Positions 41,317 through 51,001 of a stretch of 64,000 nucleotides of DNA are shown one piece after another. The DNA is taken from the NCBI GenBank assembly GCA_964370295.1, contig CAYJIR010000005.1, positions 30,062 through 94,061 on the forward strand, read 5' to 3'. A model generated the notes under the pieces. The model was given only the letters and a program-made list of their open reading frames with translations, ran no database searches and was not told the DNA's origin. This stretch comes from JAAYCI01 sp964370295 (GTDB taxonomy: Bacteria; Bacillota; Clostridia; Oscillospirales; Ruminococcaceae). The position numbers were made by a program, and so were the translations under genes. How positions within the stretch are numbered: the first letter of the stretch is position 1; each line of letters begins with the position of its first letter.

Positions 41317-42414
41317 TTACTCTCCCTGTGAATGCGAACAACAAGAACTTTGTGGGGGAATTTTTCGGAACTTTTTGCAAAACCTCTTTGTCAAGCTTAT
41401 TGCCAGCAAAATGGCAAACCCTACCGCCACCACCGTCATATACACAGGGTGCCCATCTTCGCTTGCGCTTGCAATTATTTCGTTTAGCCCGCTATAGTTA
41501 CTTATTTGGATGATATAATCCAGCAGTAAACCAAACAATATAGAACAAACCGCAGCACAAGCCAAATAGATAGCAACCACTTTTTTGCCCAAGGCTTTAT
41601 ATAGTATGGTTAATGATGCAATGTTGGTGATTGGCCCTGCAAATAAAAACACAAACGCCGCACCCGGGGATAGGCCTTTCATAATTAAAGACAGCGCAAT
41701 GGGAATAGAGGCGGTGGAACAGATATACATTGGAATGCCTATGATAAGCATAATCACCATGCTTATGATTGGGTTTGTAAAACTTGCCAGCCATTGTTCC
41801 GGTATTACGGTGCTAATAAGTGCTGCTATTATCAAACCAATTACAAAATGCAGTGCAATTTCATCTAAAAATTCGCCAAAACCATAGCTGAAAACACTTT
41901 TTAGCTTTGCGGTGAACGAGGGGTCCTCTTCCTGTGTTTTTGTAGCTGAAGCACAGCTTTCGCCTTCACAAGCACAAGAGCAACTTTCCGGCAAATCTGT
42001 GTGTATTTTCTCGTCATTTTTGCAAAAAATATTTGTGGCAATGCCGGAAACAATGCCGGAGGCAAAAGCCGCCAGCGCCCTATAAACGGCAAACAATGGC
42101 CCCATAAGCCCGTAAGTTGCCACGATGCTGTCCACGCCGGTTTGTGGCGTGGATGTTAAAAAGCTGACCACAGCCCCTTTAGACCCACCACTTTTCCCAA
42201 GGTATATGGCGGTGGGAACAACACCACAAGAACACAGTGGCAGTGGCACACCCAAAACCGAGGCTTTAACCACCGAGGAAGTATTTTGTTTGCCAATGTG
42301 TTTTAAAATCACATCTTTTTTAACAAACGCATGCAGTATCCCGGTAAACAACAACCCGATGGATATATAAAAAGACATGTCAACAAACAATTCCCATAAA
42401 TTATGTAAAAACAT
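41317..42414 (-). CDS. SO_0444-type Cu/Zn efflux permease (DUF318/ArsP-like)
   Basis: Membrane permease of 365 residues with about ten helices. The diagnostic LPLCSCGVVPTAIYL motif (about residues 56-70) with its two Cys, and the second conserved half (GLSPGAAFVFLFAGPITNIAS), place it in the two-TM-domain permease family linked to export of metal ions or organoarsenicals. A cytoplasmic loop (about 130-170) is Cys-rich (SCSCACEGESCAS) and could bind metal. The ArsR-family regulator is directly upstream, overlapping by one base (TAATG). The substrate (Cu, Zn or As) is inferred only from family. Confidence 0.88.
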   Translation of the reverse strand: MFLHNLWELFVDMSFYISIGLLFTGILHAFVKKDVILKHIGKQNTSSVVKASVLGVPLPLCSCGVVPTAIYLGKSGGSKGAVVSFLTSTPQTGVDSIVATYGLMGPLFAVYRALAAFASGIVSGIATNIFCKNDEKIHTDLPESCSCACEGESCASATKTQEEDPSFTAKLKSVFSYGFGEFLDEIALHFVIGLIIAALISTVIPEQWLASFTNPIISMVIMLIIGIPMYICSTASIPIALSLIMKGLSPGAAFVFLFAGPITNIASLTILYKALGKKVVAIYLACAAVCSILFGLLLDYIIQISNYSGLNEIIASASEDGHPVYMTVVAVGFAILLAISLTKRFCKKFRKIPPQSSCCSHSQGE

Positions 42415-42764
42415 TATGCCCCTCCAAAACTATGATTAATATGGCTTAACCCCATGTTCAATATCTCTTGGATATGAACATCGTCTAGGCTGTAAAAAAT
42501 GTTGTTTTTATCTTTTCTCGCTTTGACTATATGATTTAATTTTAGCAATTTTAGCTGATTGGACACCCTGGGCTGGGAAACATCCAACAGGATCGCCAAG
42601 TCTTTTACACATATTTCGTTGTGCAGCATCGCAAACAATATTTTAATACGGATGGGCTCGCTAAATGTTTTAAAAAAGAAAGATAAATTTTCTGATACAT
42701 CTTCGCTATCAATTAATTTTCTAACATTTTCCGGCGTACTGCAACATAATTTTTTTTCCATCAT
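42414..42764 (-). CDS. ArsR/SmtB-family metal-sensing repressor
   Basis: About 116 residues with the winged-helix pattern FSEPIRIKILFAML, then EICVKDLAILLDVSQPRVSNQLKLL and KDKNNIFYSL. In the classic ELCVCDL motif of CadC/ArsR the second Cys is Lys here, but a KLCCSTPE segment near the N-terminus gives two more Cys that could complete a metal site. It should repress the permease operon until metal binds. Three consecutive ATG codons follow AGAGG; the middle one (42764) has the best spacing, and 42761 or 42767 are possible. Confidence 0.9.
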   Translation of the reverse strand: MMEKKLCCSTPENVRKLIDSEDVSENLSFFFKTFSEPIRIKILFAMLHNEICVKDLAILLDVSQPRVSNQLKLLKLNHIVKARKDKNNIFYSLDDVHIQEILNMGLSHINHSFGGA

Positions 42765-42773
42765 CATCACCTC

Positions 42774-42808
42774 TATATAACTATATCATGATGTAATTAT
42801 ATAGTCAA
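42774..42808 (-). promoter_or_regulatory. Candidate ArsR operator
   Basis: CTATAT (42781-42786) and ATATAG (42799-42804) are inverted around an A/T-rich centre, directly before the ribosome site of arsR. Position and symmetry fit autoregulation. The rest of the gap to 43144 is A/T-rich, and an open frame at 43015-43140 is not convincing. Confidence 0.5.
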
Positions 42809-43144
42809 GTTTTTTAACACACATTCGATATCCAAACAAACACAATCGCTCTCTTCTATATTGGCTACTATAGGTCTTTCTCCCATCCAATTTTCGCCTT
42901 GATGTTTAGGCGCGTAATTTTTGATGTTCAGAAAACAAAACCATATTTTTTATCGCAGTTTTTGCTTTTATATTAAATTGAATTCTTCATTATTCTAAAA
43001 ATGGGTGCTATACTATGAAAAGCATAATGATGGATACAAAAGAAAACGCATCGTTTGTGCCAATTTTAAAACTTGCACACAAACCCATCTATGGTATTTT
43101 CATAATATCCACCCGTATATCAAAAAGATTTGAGAGGTGTTCTC

Positions 43145-43423
43145 ATGATTCAATTTACAGCGACCATTCACAAGAGCGAGGGCGGCGGTGCCTTTGTGCC
43201 CGTGCCTTTTGACATAAGAAAAGAATTTGGCAAGGGTCGACTTAAAGTAAACGCAAGCTTTGACGGCGAGCCATACAGCGGCAGCATCGTCAATATGGGC
43301 TTTAAAAACGAAGACGGCAGCACTTGCTACGTTCTTGGCATCCTAAAGGCGATAAGAACAAAAATCGGCAAAGATATTGGTGATTTGGTGGAAGTGACCA
43401 TTGAAATTGCAGATGGAAAATAA
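43145..43423 (+). CDS. DUF1905 domain protein
   Basis: 92 residues. The pattern FTATIHKSEGGGAFVPVPFDIRKEFGKGRLKVNASFDG is typical of DUF1905, a small double-psi-like beta domain of unknown function, often fused to a YdeI-type domain that is absent here. The start MIQFT has GAGAGGTG nearby. Its gene is alone between the metal operon and the cyclase pair. Confidence 0.85.
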   Translation: MIQFTATIHKSEGGGAFVPVPFDIRKEFGKGRLKVNASFDGEPYSGSIVNMGFKNEDGSTCYVLGILKAIRTKIGKDIGDLVEVTIEIADGK

Positions 43424-43517
43424 GCACCATGGCTTATGATTTTCTAAAAGAATAAAAATAATTTTACGACACATAGGATAAGCTCGCTATTGTATAGGTG
43501 CCAAAAACAAACATTGT

Positions 43518-43547
43518 TTGCGTTAGGACATAATAATATGTTATAAT
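43518..43547 (+). promoter_or_regulatory. Promoter of the diguanylate cyclase pair
   Basis: -35 TTGCGT (43518-43523), 18-base spacer, -10 TATAAT (43542-43547), about 30 bases before the start. Confidence 0.6.
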
Positions 43548-43578
43548 TCATAGTAAGAATATATAGAGGAAGAGAACT

Positions 43579-44787
43579 ATGTCAATTTATTTTCCGGATC
43601 TTATGGCCTTAGGTATGTTTTTTATCTATCAGTTAGAAATTTTTAAATATGCCGGGGAAATTCTTACGGACGCAAGAATCCATGCCATAAAATTATACTT
43701 TTTCGCACTTGTCAATTGCTTATTGTTGATTATATGCATTGACTTGCCTGTTCGTCATGCCTATATTTATGGAATCATAGTCATTGTATTGGCCATTGAG
43801 TTTAAACTGCTTACAAAAGCCCGTTGGCTTCAAGTTTTTTGTGGCTCATCTATTTTCGCCATGAACATTGCCGCCATCACTTTGCCAGTTGTTGCCATCG
43901 CAGGGCGTCTTACCAGCGTTGCTCCGGCCGATATTTTCCAAAGCGCACAATATCGTGGCATCGTTATTTTCTGCATTTGTTTCATTTTGCCGTATATAAT
44001 AATGCCAATTGTTAAAAAGTTTTTTAGCACCCTTGCCATTCGGCATGTAACCGATACAGGTAAATATTCTTTTCTTTTGCTTGTATCGGTTTTGGGTATT
44101 GTTCTGTTCGAATCTGTTTTTGTTGCCACCATTTTTGGCGACATACAATATGATGCGCAACTGCTGCTTGCCATTTTCACCTCGGCCTTTGTTCTTGTGT
44201 CGTTCTACTATCTTTTTGGCTACAGTTGCACCTTATTAAATTCCACGTATTACCAAAAACAGTCTGCTGCACTTGTGCATGAAACGCAACGGCTTGAAGA
44301 CACAAAAGCAGTGCTGAACGAAAAAATGGAGCGAGATGCGCTTACCGGGCTTTACAACCGCCGTTATATTATTTCTTTTTTAGAAGAGTTGATTGAAAAC
44401 AAAAACGATGGTTTTACCGTTTTATTTGTTGATATCAATGCTTTAAAAGCAACCAATGATTACCATGGGCATGCTGCAGGAGACCGGCTTATTGGCCGGG
44501 TAGCCCATGTTTTATCCACCGTGGTAAGAGAGCAGGATGCCGTGGCACGTGTGGGTGGTGACGAATTTGTGGTAGTGCTTACCAGCGAAACCCCTGATAC
44601 TGCCGAAAAAATATTAACCCGCATCAATATCTGCCTTGAAAAAGAAACACAAGAGGAAGAGTTTTCTGTATCGGCAAGTGTCGGTGCGCTTTATGCAGAC
44701 AGCTCGATACAATCAAAAGGTGTTGACTATATTTTATCTAGAGCAGATGAAGAAATGCGCATAAATAAGAAGCAATTTTATTCCTAA
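43579..44787 (+). CDS. Multi-TM diguanylate cyclase
   Basis: 402 residues. The first 230 contain about seven membrane helices with no known sensor family, then a short coiled-coil linker (HETQRLEDTKAVLNEKMERD) and a GGDEF domain (about 250-400). Catalytic features are present: DALTGLYNRRYI, FVDINALKATNDYHGH and VGGDEFVVVL. It should make c-di-GMP in response to a membrane or small-molecule signal. AGGAAGAG precedes the ATG. The next gene has the same plan and starts 19 bases later. Confidence 0.92.
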   Translation: MSIYFPDLMALGMFFIYQLEIFKYAGEILTDARIHAIKLYFFALVNCLLLIICIDLPVRHAYIYGIIVIVLAIEFKLLTKARWLQVFCGSSIFAMNIAAITLPVVAIAGRLTSVAPADIFQSAQYRGIVIFCICFILPYIIMPIVKKFFSTLAIRHVTDTGKYSFLLLVSVLGIVLFESVFVATIFGDIQYDAQLLLAIFTSAFVLVSFYYLFGYSCTLLNSTYYQKQSAALVHETQRLEDTKAVLNEKMERDALTGLYNRRYIISFLEELIENKNDGFTVLFVDINALKATNDYHGHAAGDRLIGRVAHVLSTVVREQDAVARVGGDEFVVVLTSETPDTAEKILTRINICLEKETQEEEFSVSASVGALYADSSIQSKGVDYILSRADEEMRINKKQFYS

Positions 44788-44806
44788 GGAGAGGGTGATG
44801 TAGATT

Positions 44807-46039
44807 ATGTTGGTTTGGTACATTCTTTTGGCCCTTATTTATGGAATTTATCATGTTGTGTTCTTTTCATATGCAGCTCATATTTTTAACTACAGTAAGA
44901 ATCAAGTGCCATGGTGCTTGCTTAGCTATGCAATTAATCTTGCCTTTTGGATTTTAAGCATCCGCTTGTATAACACGAAATACGAAGCCGTTATATCTTT
45001 TTTGTTTATCTGTTTATTGCTGGCAGAGTTCCTTATGATTTTCCGTTTAAATTTTCAAAACGCATTATATATAGCGCTTACTTTTTCGTTGAATCTTTTG
45101 GCCAAACGCCTTGCATTGATTGGCACCATAACCCTTTTTGTAGGCGGAACGGTTGAAGAAATGATGCGCCGGGAATTTCTACAAATTGTTGTGATGATGA
45201 TTGCCAGCGGGCTTTCCATAAACACCATTACCCTTGCCAGAAAAACCCTTTCAAAAATTTATCTAGACACCATCTTGTCCGACAAAAAGAACATTCGATT
45301 TTTAACGGGCATATTTGCCATCATCAATTTGGGAGTCATTGTAATCGATAGCACGTTTACGGCGACAGACGGCGGGAATGGACTTTTGTATTTCTATGCT
45401 TTTGCCGGAATTTCTTTTATAATTTCTTTTGCGGGGTTCATGATCTATGCCTATCAATTGGCGCGTTTAAGGCTTATGGCCCATACGGTGGAAGAAACAC
45501 AGGCGCGCAATAGAACACAGCGTCAGCTTGTAAGCAAGCTAAAACAAGAAGCTGAAAGAGATATGCTAACCGGCCTGCTGGACCGTGAAACCATCGTGTC
45601 AATTCTTGAAAAAAAGATTTCGAATAAAGAACAATTTTTTCTTGTGTTTTTAGATATAGATGGGCTCAAATATGCCAATGATACATTTGGACACAATGAG
45701 GGCGATTTCTATATCACGCAAGCGGCAGAAATTGTGCAAGCCTCATTTGCAGAAGATTCGGTTGGCCGTTACGGTGGAGACGAAATACTGGTGGTGGGCT
45801 CTTACACAGAGGAGATCACGGTAAACGCCAAAGTGGTTCGTTGTTACAGCACTGTAGAGCGTATTTCTACCCTGCATAACAAACCATATCCCACCTCAAT
45901 AAGCTATGGAATTGTATTTTCCGGAAATGATAGCCAAACCTCTTTGGCAGAGGTTATCTCCCTTGGCGATCAACGCATGTATTCAATGAAAAAAATGCAA
46001 AAGAAACATCGTAAATCAGTTTTGCCTAAAAACGTATAA
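44807..46039 (+). CDS. Multi-TM GGDEF protein with GGDEI site
   Basis: 410 residues, about seven membrane helices (1-225), linker (RNRTQRQLVSKLKQEAERD), GGDEF domain (about 248-400). The active site reads YGGDEILVV; the Phe-to-Ile change leaves the residues that bind Mg and GTP (GGDE) in place, so activity is possible. The metal/nucleotide motif FLDIDGLKYANDTFGH is kept. It is a paralogue of the gene before it and probably in one operon; together they may form a paired receptor. GGAGAGGGTG lies before the start. Confidence 0.88.
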   Translation: MLVWYILLALIYGIYHVVFFSYAAHIFNYSKNQVPWCLLSYAINLAFWILSIRLYNTKYEAVISFLFICLLLAEFLMIFRLNFQNALYIALTFSLNLLAKRLALIGTITLFVGGTVEEMMRREFLQIVVMMIASGLSINTITLARKTLSKIYLDTILSDKKNIRFLTGIFAIINLGVIVIDSTFTATDGGNGLLYFYAFAGISFIISFAGFMIYAYQLARLRLMAHTVEETQARNRTQRQLVSKLKQEAERDMLTGLLDRETIVSILEKKISNKEQFFLVFLDIDGLKYANDTFGHNEGDFYITQAAEIVQASFAEDSVGRYGGDEILVVGSYTEEITVNAKVVRCYSTVERISTLHNKPYPTSISYGIVFSGNDSQTSLAEVISLGDQRMYSMKKMQKKHRKSVLPKNV

Positions 46040-46089
46040 AATACCCTGGGGTTCAGTTTTAGAGAATTTGAATACGTTGTCACTTATTT

Positions 46090-46127
46090 AAAGCCACGGT
46101 TTTCATCCTTGAAAACCGTGGCTTTTT
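46090..46127 (+). terminator. Terminator of the cyclase pair
   Basis: AAAGCCACGGTTTTC (46090-46104) pairs exactly with GAAAACCGTGGCTTT (46111-46125), followed by TT. 46128-46474 upstream of the VTC operon must hold its promoter; I see no riboswitch consensus there, although TTTGCC/GGCAA arms at about 46211-46247 could form a stem. Confidence 0.85.
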
Positions 46128-46474
46128 AACAGTCTAAATCGGGTTTGACAACACGATTTCCCTTTTGTGTCACTGAATAGGTGTTTGTGATGAAAGTAGC
46201 CAAGAGACCCTTTGCCACATGCTAGCTTGCACCCCTGTGCGGCAACCATCCCCCATATTCTTTTATTGTATTTTGAGCACTTAAAATGAGAAATTAATAT
46301 GAAAAACCTTCCGCCTCACAAGTCTATCAAATTTTTATACAATACTAAACCATACCCAAGCGGATAGCAACACGCAAATTTTTATTTGAATTGTATGCAC
46401 TTATCTAGCTAAAACCAATGGGAGGCTTTGCCCAAAAAATAGGGAGCCAACAATGAGAAAGGAAAGCTTTAGCA

Positions 46475-47197
46475 ATGCAAAATACGTTTAAACGATTCGA
46501 ATTAAAATATATACTCAGCCACACACAATACACCCACTTATGCACGTGTATGAAAGAGCATATGCACTTAGACAGCTATGGAAAGCATAAAATCTCCAAC
46601 ATATATTTCGACACAAACGATTATAAAATCATCCGACATTCCCTAGAAAAACCACGATATAAAGAAAAACTAAGGCTTCGTGTTTATGGTGAACCACAAG
46701 AAAACGGCCTTGCCTTTATTGAACTAAAGAAAAAGTTCGACGGTGTGGTTTACAAAAGAAGAATCCCCTATTCACAAGGAAATGCTTTGTCTTATCTATG
46801 CGATGAACAAGCGCACGAAGAACTATGCCAAATTGGAAAAGAAGTGAAATATTTTCAACAAATTTATAAGGGGCTTATTCCAAAAGTATACCTTTCTTAC
46901 GAACGCGAGGCATACTTTTGCCCAAACGATGAACACTTTAGGATGACCTTTGATTTTAATATCAAAATGAGAGACAGCCATCTCTCGCTGTTTGACCATG
47001 ATATCGACAAAAAAATCGTCGATGATAACACCATTTTGCTGGAAGTAAAAACGGTGGAAGGCCTGCCGTTTTGGTTTCTTGATTTCCTCAACCAAAATCG
47101 ACTGTATAAAACATCTTTTTCTAAGTATGGCACCGCTTACAACCTGTTTATTCTGCCTAAATTTGTAAAAGAACTCAAGGAGCGCAAGTATGCTTAA
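46475..47197 (+). CDS. VTC-domain protein (polyphosphate polymerase-like)
   Basis: 240 residues of the VTC/CYTH-like tunnel fold. Basic and acidic residues lining the tunnel can be seen: FKRFELKYILS, ISNIYFDT, YKEKLRLRVYG, FIELKKKFDGVVYKRR, and LLEVKT near the end. In yeast Vtc4 this domain makes polyphosphate from ATP; bacterial homologues are often next to DUF4956 membrane proteins, as here. AAAGGAAA precedes the ATG. It overlaps the next gene by eight bases, so translation is coupled. Confidence 0.88.
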   Translation: MQNTFKRFELKYILSHTQYTHLCTCMKEHMHLDSYGKHKISNIYFDTNDYKIIRHSLEKPRYKEKLRLRVYGEPQENGLAFIELKKKFDGVVYKRRIPYSQGNALSYLCDEQAHEELCQIGKEVKYFQQIYKGLIPKVYLSYEREAYFCPNDEHFRMTFDFNIKMRDSHLSLFDHDIDKKIVDDNTILLEVKTVEGLPFWFLDFLNQNRLYKTSFSKYGTAYNLFILPKFVKELKERKYA

Positions 47198-47879
47198 CGA
47201 AGTATTTGCAGGAATTTTCGAATCGACAACCACCCTAAATTTAACACTTGGCGATTTTTTCTTATGTATGGTATCGGCCATTTTTTTAGGGATTTTTATG
47301 GCCAAAATGTACTCTTATAAAACACGATGCACAAAAGGCTTCTTGTGCACCTTGGCACTGCTTCCTCTTGCCATTTCTATGGTTATTATTATGGTAAACG
47401 GAAATATCGGCGCCGGCGTTGCCGTGGCGGGTGCTTTTAGTCTGGTGCGTTTTCGCTCGGTGCCAGGCACAGCAAAAGAAATTGGTGCTATTTTTACGGC
47501 TATGTGCACAGGGCTTACCATTGGAATGGGGTATATCGCCTTTGCCGTGCTTTTTTCTATTATAGCCTGTGTATTTGCTCTTTTGCTGAATGCCATCAAT
47601 TTTGGAGAACAAAAAAACTTAAATCGCACACTTCACATCACCATTCCGGAACATATGAACTACAGCAATGTTTTTGATGATATTCTATCAGAATACACGC
47701 ACTCGGCAAATTTAATGGCCTCCAAAACAACAAATATGGGTAGTTTATTTAAGCTGAGTTATGAAATCGAACTTAAAGATGAAACACAGGAAAAATTATT
47801 GATAGATGAGCTTCGTACACGAAATGGAAACCTTGAAATCATCATTACGAAGCAAGAGTTCCTCATCAATTCCCTGTAA
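47190..47879 (+). CDS. DUF4956 membrane protein
   Basis: 229 residues with about four membrane helices in the first 145 and a soluble C-terminal domain of ferredoxin-like pattern. The sequence GNIGAGVAVAGAFSLVRFRSVPGTAKEIGAIFTA is typical of DUF4956 (the SLVRFRSxxGxxxxxxxIF core). Usually paired with VTC-domain proteins; it may be the channel or anchor of that enzyme, but this is inference. AGGAG lies before the start. Confidence 0.88.
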   Translation: MLNEVFAGIFESTTTLNLTLGDFFLCMVSAIFLGIFMAKMYSYKTRCTKGFLCTLALLPLAISMVIIMVNGNIGAGVAVAGAFSLVRFRSVPGTAKEIGAIFTAMCTGLTIGMGYIAFAVLFSIIACVFALLLNAINFGEQKNLNRTLHITIPEHMNYSNVFDDILSEYTHSANLMASKTTNMGSLFKLSYEIELKDETQEKLLIDELRTRNGNLEIIITKQEFLINSL

Positions 47880-47898
47880 ACGCAAGAGGTGCTTCTAT

Positions 47899-48846
47899 AT
47901 GTCGAAAGCTTCTAAAATATGGAAAGTTTGTGCCACTTTATTTCTTACTGCTTATGTGGCATTCACTTTATTAAACCGCTTTGTGATGCCACAAAATATA
48001 GTACTTATGGAAAACGCTGACACTTCTGTATCAAGCAGTGCTCCTTCTGAGCCAAGCAATGCTACAGAAGCAACATCCGAACAAGCAACGGAAACCATCC
48101 AATCCCCCATCATCACAGACACAAGCTATACCAGCGAAAACATACAAATCACCCTGGAAACCATTCGCCAATACAATACAGATATCTATATCGCCGAGAT
48201 CATTGTTTCTGATAGTTCTTTTTTAAAAACAGGGCTGGCAGAAAATTCTTTTGGCACAAATGTGAAGGAAAAAACCTCTGTCATTGCCGAGGAACATAAT
48301 GCAATTCTTGCTATCAACGGTGATTACTATGGGTTTAGAGATAGTGGCTATGTCATGCGAAATGGCTATTTATACCGTGATATACAAGCAGATAACGGAA
48401 ATGATGATTTGGTAATCTATCAGGATGGAAGCTGGGAAATTATAGAAGAGCAAAACATTTCCGCGCAGGAATTGGCGGAAATGGGTGCCATGCAAATTTT
48501 TTCGTTTGGCCCGGGCTTGATAGCAGATGGCAACATTCTGGTAGATGAAAACAGCCAAGTGGACCGCGAAGACCCAAGCAACCCCAGAACAGCCGTTGGC
48601 ATGATAGATTCCGGCCACTATATTTTTATGGTGGCCGACGGCAGAACCGAAGAAAACGAGGGATTATCGCTACAGGAGATGGCCGAGGTTCTCGATGCTT
48701 ACGATTGTGATGTGGCCTACAATTTAGATGGCGGTGGTTCCTCTACCATGGTTTTTATGGGAGAAGTTGTAAATAATCCCACTACAAACGGGCGAGACGT
48801 ACAAGAAAGGAGCGTGAGTGACATTGTCTACATCGGAGAATCATAA
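47899..48846 (+). CDS. Phosphodiester glycosidase (NAGPA-type) membrane-anchored protein
   Basis: 315 residues: one N-terminal membrane anchor (about 12-30), a Ser/Thr linker (40-70), and a NAGPA domain (about 85-312) with the family motifs AILAINGDYYGF, FSFGPGLI, NPRTAVGMI, MVADGR and YNLDGGGSSTMVFMG. NAGPA proteins remove GlcNAc from phosphodiesters or process cell-wall and exopolysaccharide phosphates. It follows DUF4956 by 19 bases. The start ATG 47899 was chosen because AAGAGG precedes it; a longer frame would overlap DUF4956. Confidence 0.88.
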   Translation: MSKASKIWKVCATLFLTAYVAFTLLNRFVMPQNIVLMENADTSVSSSAPSEPSNATEATSEQATETIQSPIITDTSYTSENIQITLETIRQYNTDIYIAEIIVSDSSFLKTGLAENSFGTNVKEKTSVIAEEHNAILAINGDYYGFRDSGYVMRNGYLYRDIQADNGNDDLVIYQDGSWEIIEEQNISAQELAEMGAMQIFSFGPGLIADGNILVDENSQVDREDPSNPRTAVGMIDSGHYIFMVADGRTEENEGLSLQEMAEVLDAYDCDVAYNLDGGGSSTMVFMGEVVNNPTTNGRDVQERSVSDIVYIGES

Positions 48847-49255
48847 AAGCGTGCGAAAACTTTACTTTTTCAAAAGGGTTCTTCCCTATTTGCTTGTCAC
48901 TTTTCTGTGTTTGATGTTTTCCTTTATTTACGCCCAATTTTCGCACGGGGTTCACTCGCCACATATGACCTACTTATTTTTATACCCTTTGTGTTTGGGT
49001 GTTGGAACCGGCACACTGTGCATGTTTTTTTCAAAAGAAAAACCCCTTTTTCTTGCAAGCCATTTATACCACACAGGCGTTGCCGCGCTGATACTAAGCT
49101 CTCTATTGCATGGAATATTTGATATTGCGGGCACCGCTTCGCCCTATCAAACCGCATTAACAATACTGGGGCTTGTTATGATTTTAGTTGCAGGCCTACA
49201 CCTATTTATAAAAAAACTCTATCTTAAAAATTTCACAGGAGACACTGCAAAATGA
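48818..49255 (+). CDS. Small membrane protein of the VTC operon
   Basis: 145 residues, four membrane helices (about 22-42, 52-70, 80-100, 112-130). I do not recognise a family. The start is GTG at 48818, with AGGAG five bases upstream; it overlaps the NAGPA gene end by 29 bases and the next gene by four (ATGA). This tight packing suggests it belongs to the same complex or pathway. Confidence 0.8.
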   Translation: MTLSTSENHKSVRKLYFFKRVLPYLLVTFLCLMFSFIYAQFSHGVHSPHMTYLFLYPLCLGVGTGTLCMFFSKEKPLFLASHLYHTGVAALILSSLLHGIFDIAGTASPYQTALTILGLVMILVAGLHLFIKKLYLKNFTGDTAK

Positions 49256-50679
49256 AAAAATATATTGTCATTGCGCTAGCCATGATGCTTTTTATATTTA
49301 CTGGCTGTAATGAAATGTTCTTTGGCGAAACAAGTGGAATCGATATAAAAAGTACCAGTGCACTAAACCAAACTTCGATATCGGGTTTTGCAAGTTCCAT
49401 CACAGAAAACATGGATGGTGATGCTACCGTTTTGCTGCAAGACACAGATGTTTTAATTGAGGAAAGTGGCACTTATGAATTATCGGGAGATTATACAAGT
49501 GTCACGGTGAATGTTGACAAAAACATAGACGAAGACCCTGTATATCTCATATTAAACAACGCAAATATTGAAAACATACAGGGAACGCCCCTTCATGTCA
49601 TGGAGGCTGAGCATTTTGTGTTGGTGCTTCAAGAGGGAACCACAAACACGGTATCACAAGGAGCCATCACAACCAGTGACGAAGAATTTCCTTCGTCGGC
49701 CATTTATTCAAGAGCCGATACCACTATAACCGGAAACGGTAGCTTAGAGCTTAGCACGCTTTATCAGGATGGAATCAACAGTCGGGACGATCTTATCATT
49801 GAGGGGGGTACCATCTTGGTAAATGCCATCGAAGATGGCATTGTGGGTAAGGATTTATTGGCCATTCGCGATGCAACTATTACGGTGAAATGTGGAAATG
49901 ATGGGCTTAAGTCCTCCAACAGCGAAGATAGCACCCTTGGGAATATCCTCATAGCAAACGGAGAGTTCATCATTGATGCTAACAATGATGCCATCAGCGC
50001 AGAACAAACCGTGCAAATTGAAGATGGAAACTTTATGCTTACTTCCGGTGGCGGATTTGTGGAGGTTTTAAATGATATTACAAGGGGTGAAGGATCTGCC
50101 GGCGTTGTGCAGCCCAGCAGTTTGCTAGAAGAAAGCATGAAAGGTATAAAAGGTTTACATCTGGTGTTAAACGGAGGCACCTTTAATATCTCCTCTTATG
50201 AGGATGCTGTGCACGCAGACGATAGTTTAACAATAAACGGCGGAGTATACGAAATTATATCCGGAGATGACGCGCTTCACGCAGAAACTGATTTGCTTAT
50301 CAACGACATCGAACTAAGGGTTAAAAATGCCTATGAAGGACTAGAAGGTGCCACAGTTACAATCAATGGCGGCGAAATGCATGTAGCCGTTTTAGATGAT
50401 GCAATAAACGCGAGCAGCGACACCGGATTTGTGCACATTACAAATGGAACCATCTATCTTACTTCACAAGGCGACGGCATCGATTCCAATGGAGATTTAA
50501 CCATTGATGGAGGCGAAATTGTGATTGATGTAAATGCAGTTTATGCAGGTGGAGACAGCGAGCTGGATGTTGGTGGTGAGTTTAATATTTCGGCAGGCAC
50601 TGTAACCGATGAAAATGGGAATGCAGTGCAGCCTACTGCTACAGTGCCTGGAAATCTTCCCCGCCGAGTAAACCCATGA
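49252..50679 (+). CDS. DUF4353 carbohydrate-binding-like lipoprotein
   Basis: 475 residues. Lipobox FTGC (Cys about 16). The body is a right-handed parallel beta-helix of about 20-residue rungs, many with INGG or DDG(I/L) turns: TTITGNGSLELS, DGINSRDDLIIEGGTI, EDAVHADDSLTINGG. This is the DUF4353 'carbohydrate-binding domain-containing' pattern usually seen in these VTC/DUF4956 operons. It probably binds extracellular polymer. It overlaps the previous gene by four bases and ends the operon. Confidence 0.88.
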   Translation: MKKYIVIALAMMLFIFTGCNEMFFGETSGIDIKSTSALNQTSISGFASSITENMDGDATVLLQDTDVLIEESGTYELSGDYTSVTVNVDKNIDEDPVYLILNNANIENIQGTPLHVMEAEHFVLVLQEGTTNTVSQGAITTSDEEFPSSAIYSRADTTITGNGSLELSTLYQDGINSRDDLIIEGGTILVNAIEDGIVGKDLLAIRDATITVKCGNDGLKSSNSEDSTLGNILIANGEFIIDANNDAISAEQTVQIEDGNFMLTSGGGFVEVLNDITRGEGSAGVVQPSSLLEESMKGIKGLHLVLNGGTFNISSYEDAVHADDSLTINGGVYEIISGDDALHAETDLLINDIELRVKNAYEGLEGATVTINGGEMHVAVLDDAINASSDTGFVHITNGTIYLTSQGDGIDSNGDLTIDGGEIVIDVNAVYAGGDSELDVGGEFNISAGTVTDENGNAVQPTATVPGNLPRRVNP

Positions 50680-50783
50680 TAAACGAAAAAAAAGGCTTTG
50701 CAGCATTTCCACAAAGCCCTAGTAAAAGTGCGCTTACCTAGGCACTAAAAATCGGTGTTTGTTCCCTTTTGATAAATACCCTG

Positions 50784-50830
50784 AACTGCCCCATTTTCGA
50801 TGCAAAATAGGGGCAGTTTAATTTTTTTAC
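50784..50830 (+). terminator. Terminator of the VTC operon
   Basis: AACTGCCCCATTTT (50784-50797) pairs with AAAATAGGGGCAGTT (50804-50818) with one bulged base, followed by TAATTTTTTT. The rest of 50680-51001 shows no gene. Confidence 0.8.
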
Positions 50831-51001
50831 GACAGCTATCCCTCAAGCTATCCAAAAACAATTTTATCCCACTACGTACGCATTAGGTACGGCGACATTT
50901 TTTATTGAGATTTTTAAGTTATGAGTTTAAGCAAGAATATATTTTGCAGCAAAAATATATCGATATAACAAAAAACCACCAACATAAGTTGATGGTTTTT
51001 C

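Noticed and set aside
43015..43212. A 65-residue frame before the DUF1905 gene
   Set aside because: It runs into the DUF1905 gene in another frame and has no family match.
46128..46474. A c-di-GMP riboswitch upstream of the VTC operon
   Set aside because: The conserved GEMM blocks (GACGCAAAGC and the GGUUGCCGA-type strand) are not there.
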